Below, piece by piece: positions 32,401 to 40,397 of a stretch of DNA of 64,000 nucleotides. How positions within the stretch are numbered: the stretch's first letter is position 1; the number at the start of each line of letters is the position of its first letter. The position numbers and the translations under genes were made by a program. The stretch is from Bacteroidales bacterium. Lineage in GTDB: Bacteria > Bacteroidota > Bacteroidia > Bacteroidales > ML635J-15. Under the pieces are notes generated by a model. The model saw only the letters and a list, made by a program, of their open reading frames with translations. It was not told the DNA's origin and searched no databases. The stretch covers positions 1 through 64,000 of the forward strand of contig QKHS01000022.1 of NCBI GenBank assembly GCA_003249955.1. Direction: 5' to 3'.

Positions 32401-34230
32401 CGAAGCAAAATCCTGAGTATATGTCGGTGTAAAAGCATCACATGCGGTTAAAAAAGTTGAAGCAGATGTCCATGCACTGTAAAAACCGGCATAACATGTT
32501 GTTCTTACATAAATACTGTATGTGGTTGCAGATGTAAGCCCGCTGACATTTGCCGAAACTGCAGGAGATGTTGTTGTTCCCGATGCAGCAAGGCCTGTAG
32601 CTCCACTACCTGCCGTTCCGCTGCTTCTTACCTCATATTCATATCCGGCAGGTGTCCCGGAAGCAGGAGCTGTCCAGGAAATAGTTGCAGAGTTGTTGGT
32701 CACGGATGATGTTGTAACAGAAGTTGGAATATCGCAGCTTAAAGTGTTGAATGTGCTACCTGACCAGGAACTGTAATCTCCGCCTCCGCAATCCGTTCTT
32801 ACATAATATGTATATGTGGTTGCACCGGAAAGGCCGGTTACATTTGCTGTTACAGTCGGGTGAGTTGTTGTTCCCGATGCTGCAAGGCCTGTAGCTCCAC
32901 TACCTGCTGCGCCACTGGTACGCACTTCCCATTGATATGCCGAAGGAGTACCCGATCCCGGAGCCACCCATGAAATTGTTGCCGAGGTATAAGTTACAGA
33001 AGATGAACTTAATGAGCCAGGAGCAACACATGTAGGAGTTAATTCCAGCCTGAAATCGTCAAACCCGAGATAATATGGGGTAACATTATTATTGACTCTT
33101 ATTATAAAATAATAGGTTCCTGTGCTGCCCGGAACAAAAGTACGTGTTACAGTATTATATGATGATGTAGTTGTAGTTCCGCTTGAAACGAATTCTGATC
33201 CCAAAAGTGTTGCTCCTGTTCCGGTTTGGGTTGTATTATATCTTACATCGCCGGTCCATCCGGAATATCCGTCTCCTGCAAACTTAAAACTAAAATCGTA
33301 TGAAACTCCTGAGGTTAATGTAAACGCAGGCGTAATTACATATTTATCTGTAGAAGTAGGAGAATAATAACAATACAGGTAATTAGCTGCTGAAGCAGGG
33401 TCGTTATAAGAAATACTTGCTGCAGTACCGGTATTCCATGGAGTGCCACTGGCCGATTCTATTTTCCAGCACGAAGGAATTATTGAGTTCCCGACACTAC
33501 CCATTGCATCAAAATTCTCTGTCCATGGAAAGGCAGAGATAACGCCACAGGTACTATATGTCAAACGAACATAACCTTTTGCTCCTGTCCCTCCATTTTT
33601 GCTTTTCCCATAACAACCGGCAGCTCCTCCTCCATAAACTAATCCCGGATTACCGACTGCTGTAGTTCCTCCGGCACCACCAGCACCACCCAAAGCACTT
33701 CCGCCAAGACCGGCAGTAGAACCTGATGCAGATCCGCCAATAGCTGTAGATCCAGCACCACCACCTCCTCCACCGGAGTATGAGCCTGTAATGCCTGTAC
33801 CACCGTTACCACCATTATATTTAGTCAATCCTGTAGAGGCAGATGCTAACCCTCCTGATCCTCCACTATTGCCAGACCCAACCGAACCTCCTACAGCAAT
33901 AACTGATGTAGCAAAAGATGTGTTGCCTCCGGCAGTATTACTGCCTCCACCATTGCCAACTGTAATTGTATAGCTGTTCCCGGGAATAACAGTAACCACA
34001 GATGACGCAAAAGCACCGCCGCCGCCACCGCCACCGCCATAATTATTAGTACTTACTCCGCCAACTCCTCCTGCTCCTCCTCCCCAACACTCAACTGTTA
34101 CAGAAGTAACTCCGGCAGGACAAATCCAACTTGTTGAAGCAGTAAATGTTTCCACAGTCTGACCCCAAACACTTACACTAAAAAAAATGCAAGTTATTAA
34201 ACCTGCTATATTGTAAAGATACTTTTTCAT
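26434..34230 (-). CDS. Giant T9SS-secreted multidomain adhesin-like protein
   Basis: 2598 aa; signal peptide; Gly-rich N-terminal region; FN3-like repeats; CUB-like 'NVCSGTFLDSGGAGDYTSSESYTRTFIA'; C-terminal 'FAPGIYTIVVNVNKAAVTEQFVIVK' sorting signal. Confidence 0.9.
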   Translation of the reverse strand: MKKYLYNIAGLITCIFFSVSVWGQTVETFTASTSWICPAGVTSVTVECWGGGAGGVGGVSTNNYGGGGGGGGAFASSVVTVIPGNSYTITVGNGGGSNTAGGNTSFATSVIAVGGSVGSGNSGGSGGLASASTGLTKYNGGNGGTGITGSYSGGGGGGAGSTAIGGSASGSTAGLGGSALGGAGGAGGTTAVGNPGLVYGGGAAGCYGKSKNGGTGAKGYVRLTYSTCGVISAFPWTENFDAMGSVGNSIIPSCWKIESASGTPWNTGTAASISYNDPASAANYLYCYYSPTSTDKYVITPAFTLTSGVSYDFSFKFAGDGYSGWTGDVRYNTTQTGTGATLLGSEFVSSGTTTTSSYNTVTRTFVPGSTGTYYFIIRVNNNVTPYYLGFDDFRLELTPTCVAPGSLSSSSVTYTSATISWVAPGSGTPSAYQWEVRTSGAAGSGATGLAASGTTTHPTVTANVTGLSGATTYTYYVRTDCGGGDYSSWSGSTFNTLSCDIPTSVTTSSVTNNSATISWTAPASGTPAGYEYEVRSSGTAGSGATGLAASGTTTSPAVSANVSGLTSATTYSIYVRTTCYAGFYSAWTSASTFLTACDAFTPTYTQDFASYLPTCWSETTGTLAAPVTTSGTSSSWVDDGFANGSSTGSARLNIYGTGADEWLISPSIDLGDGSTPYQLEFDLALTDYGSSGAPDLTGTDDKFAVVISTDNGATWSSANTLQLWNNSGSPSVYNNISLTGEKIIINLSAYTGIVKFGFYGESTVSNADNDLFVDNFRVIVVPACPQPTVLTATNILPDQADLGWTENSDATVWDIEFGADGFSPTGTPTANNVTSNPYTYTGLTASTAYDYYVRANCGGSDGDSEWSGPYSFTSAAPYMTYSSVTTTQTVTTDISPSSVRKQIIGVEIVTAGSTSPISATSFTFNTDGCTSASTDILNAKLWYTGTSSTFATTAQYGSAYAGPNGSFIINGTQALESGTNYFWLTYDISTGAILNDYVDAECNQVTVAAVNHTPAVQDPAGTRQIKDIYLISDPSDANVCSGTFLDSGGAGDYTSSESYTRTFIANTPGSVLQFVFTSFATESGYDYLYVYDGPDNTYPQITGSPFNGTTGPGTIVSNSQYMTFKFTSDGSGVNTGWSAIMSCVPMTAPDCAVLISPASAEVDVCPGTVNLNWSEATTGFNTEGYKLYFGTDNPPTNIINGADIGDVNTYALTNLDGNTTFRWRIEPYNSAGSNTTCAVRSFTTLDIGITSVTGATTCNNTATISATGNGTITWYDVPTGGSPIGTGASYNATFSGNTTYYVAAEAAGGGTEFGGCPAADGGDGSYITTDWGIIFDVTEDVEIVSTTIYPTGTGTVTIALLNDAGTEIAATSAINVTGSGLSTPVVVPLGFDVSAGTNYKIVLKAYSGVTNLVRDFSASFPYDTPSGSVSVTGGWSGSSGTTYYWFYNLEVTSGCISAREPVQVIHTADPITITAGGPLTFLDGGSVSLSASSAASPGYTYTWSPATGLNTTTGANVTASPNTTTTYTVTGTNGSCTNTKQVTVTVTYPCTGLGTGYTIVSSLPYNETSTTCGAVNDITGSNAVVCSSSSYYDGEDVVYSFIPSSNGLITIDLASTGTYTGVMLYEGCPMTGQGGSCVAYSQSSTGAKSLCVNLQQDITYYLIIDSDPSPDCNPYTINISAPDPNGVANDYPCDATPIAIGGLQSGDNSCTSGTDEPSSATCWTTGTLNTVWYVFTAPASGTVKIRTTLGTLTATQIAVYQGNCTNLTVVANSCNVDASGSCSGTTNNSAVELTGLVSGNSYYIRVDGENDLTGDFDIEVIDGINNWPTVPQQDCSSATLICNQQTIVGDPGFLGAGSTCDYTTPYGCFSFGTQNNTVWYQIDIAATGTLIYDIVPNLSTTDYDWALINITGNVSACDQIAAGTLTPVRCNFSGTSGTTGLRTGYSNTSEGASGVPFCSPLSVTAGDSYQLLIWNWSGNNTGFNLDMQATSPVNYSSPTSLTWSGGASTDWFDPINWGGCAIPDCGIDVIIVNGPTNQPVINADGAFCNSISIESGASLTVNAGRTLNICNDLNNIGSLNMDPTSTLLLDNGSADHELNGSLTGSNALGNLTVTKTGGSVTFMQDVEVKGDLITSNETSIINTNGKNVFVGGDFIPWDATYTNIGTGRLTFNGSALQNYSPGGGLILHDVTVNNTGAGVILSRNLELESTGVLTLANGIIDTDGRKVVLNNTDAGAVNSGNTNSYINGDLRRYMAVNTGVYSFPVGTSSAYRLAQIVNNNLSGITYIDGKFLSSFTNTGSLNSSIAQDGGTPYASIAAEGIWQLDPNVQPGSGDYSINLWFDGGGSNAFASLSDNEFGPLKRPSSSTLASDWTAAGGTLNAASTPGRTVAGDYARRNGWTDFSQFAIAKSNVPLPIVLLYFDAKCNGEDIVLNWATAQEINNSYFTILKSTDAKYFYPVAKIDGAGNSSEPIHYSYVDNFSSYSGNIYYKLVQTDFDGKYSESNIIAVNCADAENIEYVRIYNSPDSETLDVHYLTDLESKSYISIIDNLGRILYSTELKVKESRIFRINKSQFAPGIYTIVVNVNKAAVTEQFVIVK

Positions 34231-34256
34231 AAGTTATTAATTAAGGTAATTGAGGG

Positions 34257-34793
34257 TTATTTTTTGAAGTATTTCTCGTGAAAAGCGGCTAATTCAAGCT
34301 CATATTTTCGTCCGGCAGCTTCGTCATCTCCCGACTTTTTAGGAGCATCAGGATGATGTGCCTGCCAGTTATTAAAACGTTTGCGGTATGCTTTCTCTTC
34401 TGAATCCGTACAACCTTTGGTATAAGCCGGAGGCAGGTCATAACACGATGCATCATACTTGTAAAACTGATCATAATTACGCAAATCCAATACATCAACA
34501 AACTGTGGGTATTGCTGATACCAATATTTAATATTGATATTAAAATCAATAACATCCTGTTCATGATTGCCGGTTCTTACAAATTCAGGCATTCTGAATT
34601 CAGAACGAAAATACTTAATAAGATCTCTTCTGTAAACAAGATCATCGTGTCCCGGATCACCTGTATCCGAATATTTTACGGGGATTCCGTACGCTTCGGC
34701 TTGTTTAAGATTAAAATTACTGATTTGGGTTTGTGCATAAGAACACATAACAAACACCATGCTTGTAGCAAGTAATAAAAATGTGTGTTTCAT
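34257..34793 (-). CDS. Hypothetical exported protein
   Basis: Likely starts at MKHTFLLLATSMVFVMCSYAQ (ORF track start 34814); signal peptide. Confidence 0.6.
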   Translation of the reverse strand: MKHTFLLLATSMVFVMCSYAQTQISNFNLKQAEAYGIPVKYSDTGDPGHDDLVYRRDLIKYFRSEFRMPEFVRTGNHEQDVIDFNINIKYWYQQYPQFVDVLDLRNYDQFYKYDASCYDLPPAYTKGCTDSEEKAYRKRFNNWQAHHPDAPKKSGDDEAAGRKYELELAAFHEKYFKK

Positions 34794-35300
34794 AAATGTT
34801 ATTTCAAGTACCAATTATTCCTCTTGCCGCAAAATTAGCCATTTAAACATTAGCTACACACTGAACGCAATCAAATTTATACAAAACCGAATGTTAAAAA
34901 CTATTAAATTTTTACCACTGATCGCAATAACATATACAACGTGCTAAAATGCAATAATTTACAAGAGATTCACAACGATGACACCCAAAAACATATTTTT
35001 CACAAAAAATCACATTTTATATACTTAAATCAAACAATCTCACGTAATATTTTCGTAAACAAATTAAGTTTTTCAGCTATTTCAAGCTTTTTGAAAGAAT
35101 CAAACTTATATTTACGCATTTTTAGTTTTTATATTTATTTTCAGCAGTATAAAATATGAGAACTAATTAGCGAAAGATAGTCCACATACTTTTCATAAAC
35201 GTTACAAACCTGTTATATAAAAGCTGTTTCGCTGATTGGAGATAAGATGCATACAAAACGGGTTATTAAATTTCAGTATCTTTTTGTGATTTTTTGCAAA

Positions 35301-35332
35301 ATTGTTTATGTAATTTACTTTTAATATTTTTG
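35301..35332 (+). promoter_or_regulatory. Bacteroidetes-type promoter upstream of fabI
   Basis: ATTG (35301-35304) - 20 bp - TATTTTTG (35325-35332). Confidence 0.45.
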
Positions 35333-35509
35333 CAGCCCAAAACAAAAACGAACAAAAACTGTTTAGTATGATTAATTATGCAAACTCTTAATAAAGAATA
35401 AACAGAGTCTGTGATCTTAAAGCACCAAAATACTAAAGGAAAGGTTAAGTGAACTCAGTTAAAATTCTGATTTTACGGTTTTAATTTTTAAAACAAATTA
35501 TTTACATAT

Positions 35510-36340
35510 ATGGAAGCACACAGCTTATTAAAAGGTAAAAGAGGTATAATTTTCGGAGCATTGGATGAAAATTCAATAGCATGGAAAGTAGCATTACGCG
35601 CACATGAAGAAGGAGCAACATTTGTGTTATCAAATTCGCCTGTTGCATTGCGTAAAAAAGACATCTTTGAACTTGCAAAGGAAACAGAATCTCAGGTTAT
35701 TGCAGCCGATATAACAGAAGTTTCAGAACTTGAAGACTTGTTTGAAGAGTCAATGCTGTTATTGGGCGGGAAAATAGACTTCATACTTCATTCCGTAGGC
35801 ATGTCACCAAATGTCAGAAAAAACATTCCGTATCCGGAACTTGATTACGATTATCTTATTAAAACTCTGGACGTTTCGGCCATTTCGCTGCATAAAGTAC
35901 TGGCGGTAGCGAACAAAATTGATGCTTTAAGTGAATGGGGCTCTGTTGTTACCCTGTCTTATATAGCATCGCAACGTGTATTCTCAAGCTATAGCGATAT
36001 GGCTCATGCAAAATCAATGCTCGAATCTATTGTTCGCCAGTTTGGTTATCATTACGGGATTTCAAAAAAAGTAAGAATTAATTCTATTTCCCAGTCTCCT
36101 ACCAGAACAACAGCAGGAGCCGGAGTTTCAGGATTTAATGCTTTCTTTAACTATGCCGACGCTATGTCTCCGTTAGGAAATGCAGACTCTCAGTCATGTG
36201 CCGACATGTGTATGTTCCTGTTTTCGGATATGAGCAGAATGATGACAATGCAAAACTTATTTAACGACGGTGGATTCTCTTCAATGGGTATTTCAAACAA
36301 ACTCATTGAGCAATATATAGATTGCGGATGCGGGGAATAA
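35510..36340 (+). CDS. fabI: Enoyl-[acyl-carrier-protein] reductase (FabI-type SDR)
   Basis: 276 aa; 'GKRGIIFGALDENSIAWKVAL', 'HSVGMSPNVRKN', 'YSDMAHAKSMLES'. Confidence 0.88.
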   Translation: MEAHSLLKGKRGIIFGALDENSIAWKVALRAHEEGATFVLSNSPVALRKKDIFELAKETESQVIAADITEVSELEDLFEESMLLLGGKIDFILHSVGMSPNVRKNIPYPELDYDYLIKTLDVSAISLHKVLAVANKIDALSEWGSVVTLSYIASQRVFSSYSDMAHAKSMLESIVRQFGYHYGISKKVRINSISQSPTRTTAGAGVSGFNAFFNYADAMSPLGNADSQSCADMCMFLFSDMSRMMTMQNLFNDGGFSSMGISNKLIEQYIDCGCGE

Positions 36341-36530
36341 ACAAGTCATCAGCGACTTAATTATTCACAGCAAAAAAAATTATGTGAACACCCTGTTACG
36401 TTTTATGTAAAAAGGATTCTTAAACCAATCTGTATGCAGATCTCTAACATTTACGGGCTAAACCGGGTATTAATACTCATTGAATAATGGAAATGTAGAT
36501 AATCAGATTTATTTACATTTCTACCGGCCA

Positions 36531-36559
36531 GGCAAGATTAATACCGGATTGCCGTTTTT
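36531..36559 (+). terminator. Possible terminator downstream of fabI
   Basis: GGCAA - 13 nt - TTGCC followed by GTTTTTT. Confidence 0.4.
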
Positions 36560-36685
36560 TGCAAAATAGTTTGTAACGGTGTCCTGTTAAAAACAATTCT
36601 AAGTTTACAGTCTGAAACGACTGAAAACATTGGAATTTTTTATTAATTTTGCTATGCAATCTTAAACAAACAATACATTTTTACT

Positions 36686-38038
36686 ATGGCAAAAAAAACT
36701 GCAACAACGGGTAAGATAAAATCAAAACTTTTTATTCTTGACACAAATGTTCTGCTGCATGATTTCAAATGCGTTTTTAAATTTCAGGAAAATGACGTTG
36801 TCCTTCCTATCGTAGTTCTTGAAGAACTTGATAAATTTAAAAAAGGTAATGATCTGATTAATTTTCACGCAAGAGAATTTACGAGAACCATTGACGGACT
36901 TTCGGGGGATGATTTTTTTAACGAGGGAGTAAGCCTTGGCGAAGGACTTGGAAGACTTTTCATTGAAACAGGCAAGCCTTTTTCAGAAGAACTGTCAAAT
37001 AACTTCCCCGAACACAGACCTGACCACATGATTCTGGCAATAGCAGAATATTACGTAAAAAAATATTCCGACAGACAAACTATTCTTGTTACCAAAGATA
37101 TAAACCTGAGAGTTAAGGCAAAAGCATTAGGAATAAACGCCGAAGATTACAAATTTGATCATGTCGAAAATCTTGAGAGATTAAACCGTGAAGTAATAAC
37201 TGTAGAAAGCCTTGATAAAAGTACAATTAACAGCCTTTACGAAAAATCCGAAGGAATTCCGCTGGAAGATATAAGTCTCGACATAACCCCTCATCCGAAT
37301 CAGTATTTTATTCTTAAAAACGGATCTTCGAGTGCTTTGGCTCATTACAATCCGGTTTCTAAAAATGTTGAACGTGTTATAAAGACCACTGTTTACGGTA
37401 TTGAACCGCGCAATGCAGAACAGGCTTTTGCAATTGATGCTTTACTAAGACCCGAAGTACTGTTGGTTTCTCTTACCGGTAAAGCCGGTACAGGCAAAAC
37501 ATTACTGGCTCTCGCTGCGGCACTTCATCAGAAAAAAGATTTTCATCAGATTTTTCTGGCCCGCCCTATAGTTGCTTTGTCAAACAAGGAAATGGGATAT
37601 CTCCCCGGTGATGCCAAGGATAAGATCACTCCATATATGCAGCCGCTTTTCGACAATTTATCGGTAATTAAGCATCAGTTTAAACCTCAAAGTCCCGACT
37701 TTAACAAAATTGACGAGATGCTGCAAAACGAAAAACTGCTTATTGAACCTTTGGCTTACATAAGAGGACGAAGCTTATCTAAAGTTTTCTTTATTATTGA
37801 CGAGGCTCAGAACCTGACCCCGCACGAGATAAAAACTATTATAACCAGAGCAGGAGAAGGAACCAAACTGGTATTCACCGGTGATATCGGCCAAATTGAC
37901 TCTCCGTATCTGGACGCACGTTCCAACGGACTCTCGTATCTCACAACCAAGATGAAAGGCCAGGGTTTATTTGCTCATGTCAATCTGGTTAAAGGTGAAA
38001 GAAGCTATCTTGCCGAACTTGCAAGCGACTTGCTTTAA
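36686..38038 (+). CDS. PIN domain / PhoH-like ATPase
   Basis: 450 aa; PIN 'KLFILDTNVLLHD'; PhoH 'LTGKAGTGKTLLALAAAL', 'FFIIDEAQNLTPHEIKTIITRAGEGTKLVFTGDIGQID'. Confidence 0.92.
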   Translation: MAKKTATTGKIKSKLFILDTNVLLHDFKCVFKFQENDVVLPIVVLEELDKFKKGNDLINFHAREFTRTIDGLSGDDFFNEGVSLGEGLGRLFIETGKPFSEELSNNFPEHRPDHMILAIAEYYVKKYSDRQTILVTKDINLRVKAKALGINAEDYKFDHVENLERLNREVITVESLDKSTINSLYEKSEGIPLEDISLDITPHPNQYFILKNGSSSALAHYNPVSKNVERVIKTTVYGIEPRNAEQAFAIDALLRPEVLLVSLTGKAGTGKTLLALAAALHQKKDFHQIFLARPIVALSNKEMGYLPGDAKDKITPYMQPLFDNLSVIKHQFKPQSPDFNKIDEMLQNEKLLIEPLAYIRGRSLSKVFFIIDEAQNLTPHEIKTIITRAGEGTKLVFTGDIGQIDSPYLDARSNGLSYLTTKMKGQGLFAHVNLVKGERSYLAELASDLL

Positions 38039-38102
38039 AACGGGACGGAAATATTACGCCAGGTGACATAAGGCAGGAACCGGACTGAAGCATATTTTTC
38101 CA

Positions 38103-38309
38103 GAACAACAGAAGGAAGAATATTCAATATCCAACACTCAATAAGGTTTGAAGCTGGAAGACAGGAGTTGGCTGACACATATCTTTTTCTGTGCAAGACA
38201 TTTGAACTCAAAGCATTTGAACAACAGAAGGAATAATGTTCAATATCCAACACTCAATAAGGCTTGAAGTTGGAAGACGGAAGACCGGAGTTGGCTGGTG
38301 CGTATCTTG
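38103..38309. repeat. Intergenic imperfect direct repeat (two ~88-bp copies)
   Basis: 'GAACAACAGAAGGAAKAATRTTCAATATCCAACACTCAATAAGGYTTGAAGYTGGAAGAC...GGAGTTGGCTG' at 38103 and again at 38219. Confidence 0.8.
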
Positions 38310-38558
38310 TTTTCACCAAAGCATGACTTCGGATTTTCGGCATTTGATTGCTCTGATATCCTGAATTATTCTTCTTTTTCAAAAAATAATACCCAGTTTT
38401 CAACATCCGGTATTAAAAAAAATACGCGTAAATACCTTATACTGCAAAAGATTTTCAAATATAAAAGAAAGTTTTCGGAGTTTGAATACAGATAAATTGC
38501 AATAATCTGACAAAAATACATAATTTTGTATTGAATTCAGACTTGTAAAAAAAACAAA

Positions 38559-39571
38559 TTGAAAAAAACCGCAATCGTAATATTAAACTGGAACGGAAAA
38601 ACTTTTCTGGAAAAATTTCTGGGAACTCTTATCAAAAACACCAATCCCGAAATTGCCGATATAGTAGTTGCCGATAATAATTCCTCCGATGATTCAATGG
38701 TTTTTATAAGAAATAATTTCCCTTCGATAAGAACTATTATTCTTGATAAAAATTACGGATTTGCAGGTGGATACAACCGTGGTTTAAAAGACATAGAAGC
38801 GGAATATTTTCTTTTATTAAATTCCGATATTGAAGTCCCTGAGAATTGGCTGGACCCGCTTATCGAAACCATGGAAAACGATTCTTCTATAGGTGTTTGC
38901 GGCCCCAAATTATTGGCATACAACAATAAAACATCTTTTGAATATTCCGGTGCTTCGGGGGGATTTATAGACACCTTCGCTTACCCGTTCTGCCGCGGAA
39001 GAATATTCGAAAAATGTGAAACAGACTCCGGCCAGTACAACGACATATTTGATTGTTTCTGGATAAGCGGGGCTGCCCTTATGATAAGATCCGAATTATT
39101 TTTCAACGCCGGAGGATTTGACGATAAATTCTTCGCTCATCAGGAAGAAATTGATTTGTGCTGGAGAGTTCAAAATCTTGGTTACAGGGTTGTAATTCAA
39201 CCTAAAAGTTTCGTATATCACGTTGGCGGAGGCACATTACCTAAATCAAACCCGTTTAAAACCTACCTGAATTTCCGTATCTGATTGAAAAAAACATTCC
39301 GAAATACAAAAGAAACAAGGTGAAGTTTGCCAGATTGTTTCTGGATCAGATTGCTCTTTACAGGATGATACTGCAAGGGAATTTTAAGGAGGCACTGGCA
39401 GTTGTTAAAGCCTACTGGCACTTTTGGCTACACTCCGGAGATATGAGCAGACAACGTAAAAAGATAAAGCCCAAATCTGTAAAGTACCTCAAGGGATTCT
39501 ACAATCACAGTATTGTGCTGGACTTTTACCTTAAAAAGAAAAAAAGATTTTCTGATCTTAATTTTGACTGA
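38559..39571 (+). pseudogene. Family 2 glycosyltransferase (rhamnosyltransferase-like), frameshifted
   Basis: TTG start then 'KKTAIVILNWNGKTFLEKFL'; frame breaks at 'NPFKTYLNFRI*' (39284) and resumes in another frame as 'PYLIEKNIPKYKRNKVKFARLFLDQIALYR...' to 39571. Confidence 0.75.
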
Positions 39572-40208
39572 TAATAGTTTTAAGTTCTTTCAGCACCATC
39601 GCTGTTGCTCCCCAAACAACTCTGTCTTTAAATATAAAACACGGAGCATCAATTTCTATCCCGCGGGCAATAATTCTTCGTTTTGTCTCCGACTCCAGTA
39701 ATTCATGCAAGCCAACTGCAAAAATATCTTTCACTTCGACTTCACATCTTACAAATTCCGGTAATGAGCCGGCAATACAGATGACCGGCAATACAGAATA
39801 TCCACTAACAGGTATCTGAATAGGAGTCAGACTTCCGACAACCTTACTTCTGTCAACCTTCACTCCTGTTTCTTCGTATGCTTCCCGCAAAGCTGTCTCT
39901 GTTAAATCGGCATCAGTTTCCTCATATCTGCCACCCGGGAAAGCAATCTGACCTGAATGTGGCCCCGGGTCAGGCATACGTTCAATTAATACAGTCTTTA
40001 ATATCCCGTCTTCTTCAAATAAAATAATCAGGACAGCAGCATCTCTGAGTTTTTCGTTGTAACTAAAATACTCAGGTGCAATACCCGGAAATTCAGGAAT
40101 CATAAATTTATGTGCATCAACTCCCGGCAAAGGTTTTTTAAGGACATAACCAAGAAAGTCTGCCATAGAAGAAAGTTTATGATTATTTTCTTTTATAATA
40201 TTTTCCAT
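39558..40208 (-). CDS. NUDIX hydrolase (CoA pyrophosphatase-like)
   Basis: 216 aa; 'GQIAFPGGRYEETDADLTETALREAYEETGV' Nudix box. Confidence 0.88.
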   Translation of the reverse strand: MENIIKENNHKLSSMADFLGYVLKKPLPGVDAHKFMIPEFPGIAPEYFSYNEKLRDAAVLIILFEEDGILKTVLIERMPDPGPHSGQIAFPGGRYEETDADLTETALREAYEETGVKVDRSKVVGSLTPIQIPVSGYSVLPVICIAGSLPEFVRCEVEVKDIFAVGLHELLESETKRRIIARGIEIDAPCFIFKDRVVWGATAMVLKELKTIISQN

Positions 40209-40316
40209 TACCCAAAAACTGTTTTATATGCGTTTTGTTTTGAACTCCATCAAAAATAATATCATTTCTTTTTTACAGAAACATGATAATCAAAAAAAAC
40301 ACGAGTGTATTATTTA

Positions 40317-40353
40317 AAAATGCGGATTGATACAAAGCACAATCCGCATTTTT
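40317..40353. terminator. Terminator hairpin downstream of gatD and the NUDIX promoter region
   Basis: AAAATGCGGATTG-atacaaagca-CAATCCGCATTTTT. Confidence 0.75.
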
Positions 40354-40397
40354 GTTTTATTAAAAGTCCGTAAAAGGTTATAACAACATGTAGAATC

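Noticed and set aside
32522-33973. Several plus-strand ORFs opposite the giant adhesin (32522, 33122, 33791 and others)
   Set aside because: Proline/valine/threonine-rich antisense readings of a Gly/Ser/Thr-rich coding strand; no start context or recognisable domains.
34941-35159. 72-aa ORF upstream of fabI
   Set aside because: AT-rich intergenic DNA, Asn/Ile/Phe/Lys-biased composition, no signal or domain.
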